DNA from: Leclercia pneumoniae
GTDB taxonomy: Bacteria > Pseudomonadota > Gammaproteobacteria > Enterobacterales > Enterobacteriaceae
Length of the DNA stretch: 64,000 nt
Direction: 5' to 3'
Assembly: GCF_017348915.1 (NCBI RefSeq)
Contig: NZ_CP071383.1
Coordinates: forward strand, 868,001 to 932,000
The notes below the pieces were generated by a model. The model was not told the DNA's origin, did not search any database, and saw only the letters and a list, made by a program, of their open reading frames with translations. Made by a program: the position numbers and the translations under genes. Positions 63,396 through 64,000 of this stretch are shown one piece after another; within the stretch, counting starts at the first letter, position 1, and each line of letters starts with the position of its first letter.

Positions 63396-64000
63396 TTAGC
63401 GCTGTGCTTCTCCGCCGAGACCCTCTACCAGGCTTTGTATCAGTGCGGCTAACTCGCCCGTCATCAGAATAAAGTCGGCATCAAAACGCTGCGCCGGATC
63501 GTCACGGTCGATGTCGTCGTTCTGATCGCGCAGTTCGTCAGAGAATTTCAGCCGTTTTACGGAGCCATCGTCGCAGATCATGAACTGGATCCGTTGCTGC
63601 CAGTCGAGCGCCAGCTTGGTTACCAGTTTGCCCGCTTCAATGTGTACGGCAATTTCATCGCTCACCAGATCCTGTTTTTTCGCGCGGATCACACCGCCAT
63701 CTTCCAGGATCGCCTTCAGTTCTGCTTCATCCAGCAGCTGGAAGCCCTGCGGCACGGTACCGCCGCGAACCCATTCGGTGAGCGTCAGCTCAATGGGGTT
63801 TTCCATGGTCAGCGGCACGACCGGAAGGGAGCCCAGGCTCTTACGCAGCAGCGCAAGGGTATCTTCCGCTTTTTTGGCGCTGGCACAGTCGACAATAATC
63901 AGGCCGTTAACGGTGTCGATCCACATCATCGTCTGGCTGAAGCGGCTAAAAGCGCGCGGCAGCAGCGAGTGCAGTACTTCATCTTTCAGCGAGTCTTTCT
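63396..64000 (-). CDS. rdgC: recombination-associated protein RdgC (C-terminal part, runs off the window)
   Basis: RdgC is a ring-shaped DNA-binding protein that restrains RecA. The frame gives about 201 residues here, and continues past 64000 without a start codon; full-length RdgC is about 303 residues, so the N-terminal third is missing only because the window ends. The stretches [38 protein letters not shown] and [31 protein letters not shown] are typical. The ATG inside at 63929 is an internal Met. Confidence 0.95.
   Translation of the reverse strand, partial: KDSLKDEVLHSLLPRAFSRFSQTMMWIDTVNGLIIVDCASAKKAEDTLALLRKSLGSLPVVPLTMENPIELTLTEWVRGGTVPQGFQLLDEAELKAILEDGGVIRAKKQDLVSDEIAVHIEAGKLVTKLALDWQQRIQFMICDDGSVKRLKFSDELRDQNDDIDRDDPAQRFDADFILMTGELAALIQSLVEGLGGEAQR

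Overview
The window is chromosomal DNA of an Enterobacteriaceae species close to Enterobacter, Leclercia or Lelliottia (inference from protein sequences and gene order; no exact species can be named). The backbone follows the Escherichia coli order frsA-crl-phoE-proBA-thrW and, after accessory blocks, mmuPM, tauABCD-hemB-(autotransporter)-iprA-ampH-sbmA-yaiW-yaiY-yaiZ-ddlA-iraP-phoA-psiF-dgcC-proC-yaiI-aroL-yaiA-aroM-ppnP-rdgC. Most backbone proteins have the same length as the E. coli ones.

Region 1 (1-8.6 kb): frsA, crl and the phosphate-starvation porin phoE (with a Pho box), the proline genes proBA, then a large membrane c-di-GMP enzyme (CHASE4-PAS-GGDEF-EAL) between proA and the tRNA-Thr gene thrW.

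Region 2 (8.66-19.64 kb): an 11-kb P4-like phage satellite integrated in the 3' end of thrW, bounded by an 11-bp direct repeat. It carries a P4-type integrase, an AlpA/Vis-type regulator, an undescribed helical protein, a homologue of the phage P2 major capsid protein (GpN), a leader resembling the P4 antisense-RNA immunity locus, small leftward-operon-type genes, an alpha-type primase-helicase, an iteron origin (about ten GGTAAC motifs), an Ogr/Delta late activator, and beside the right end an AT-rich cargo gene for a 478-residue C-terminally membrane-anchored protein of unknown function. This is the most novel part of the window.

Region 3 (19.65-26.4 kb): accessory genes: a GNAT acetyltransferase, a compact type VI secretion cassette (Tlde1-type effector, candidate immunity membrane protein, Hcp), two LysE/RhtB exporters, a DUF1272 protein, a GAF-GGDEF diguanylate cyclase and an AI-2E family transporter.

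Region 4 (26.4-43.6 kb): S-methylmethionine use (mmuPM, with MetJ boxes), a six-gene minus-strand block joining a UhpABC-like sensing system to the AfuABC sugar-phosphate ABC transporter, the taurine operon tauABCD, a two-domain acyltransferase resembling the ornithine-lipid synthase OlsF, and hemB.

Region 5 (43.6-64 kb): an autotransporter, iprA, ampH, an isochorismatase-like hydrolase, sbmA-yaiW, yaiY, yaiZ, ddlA, an extensin-like LAS-type peptidase, an MdtG-like MFS exporter, iraP, phoA (Pho box)-psiF, dgcC (split by a frameshift in a run of eight C), proC, yaiI, aroL (TyrR and TrpR operators), yaiA, aroM (frameshifted), ppnP and the 3' part of rdgC, which runs off the window. Phosphate starvation (phoE, phoA, psiF, perhaps iraP) and c-di-GMP signalling (three GGDEF proteins) are recurrent themes.
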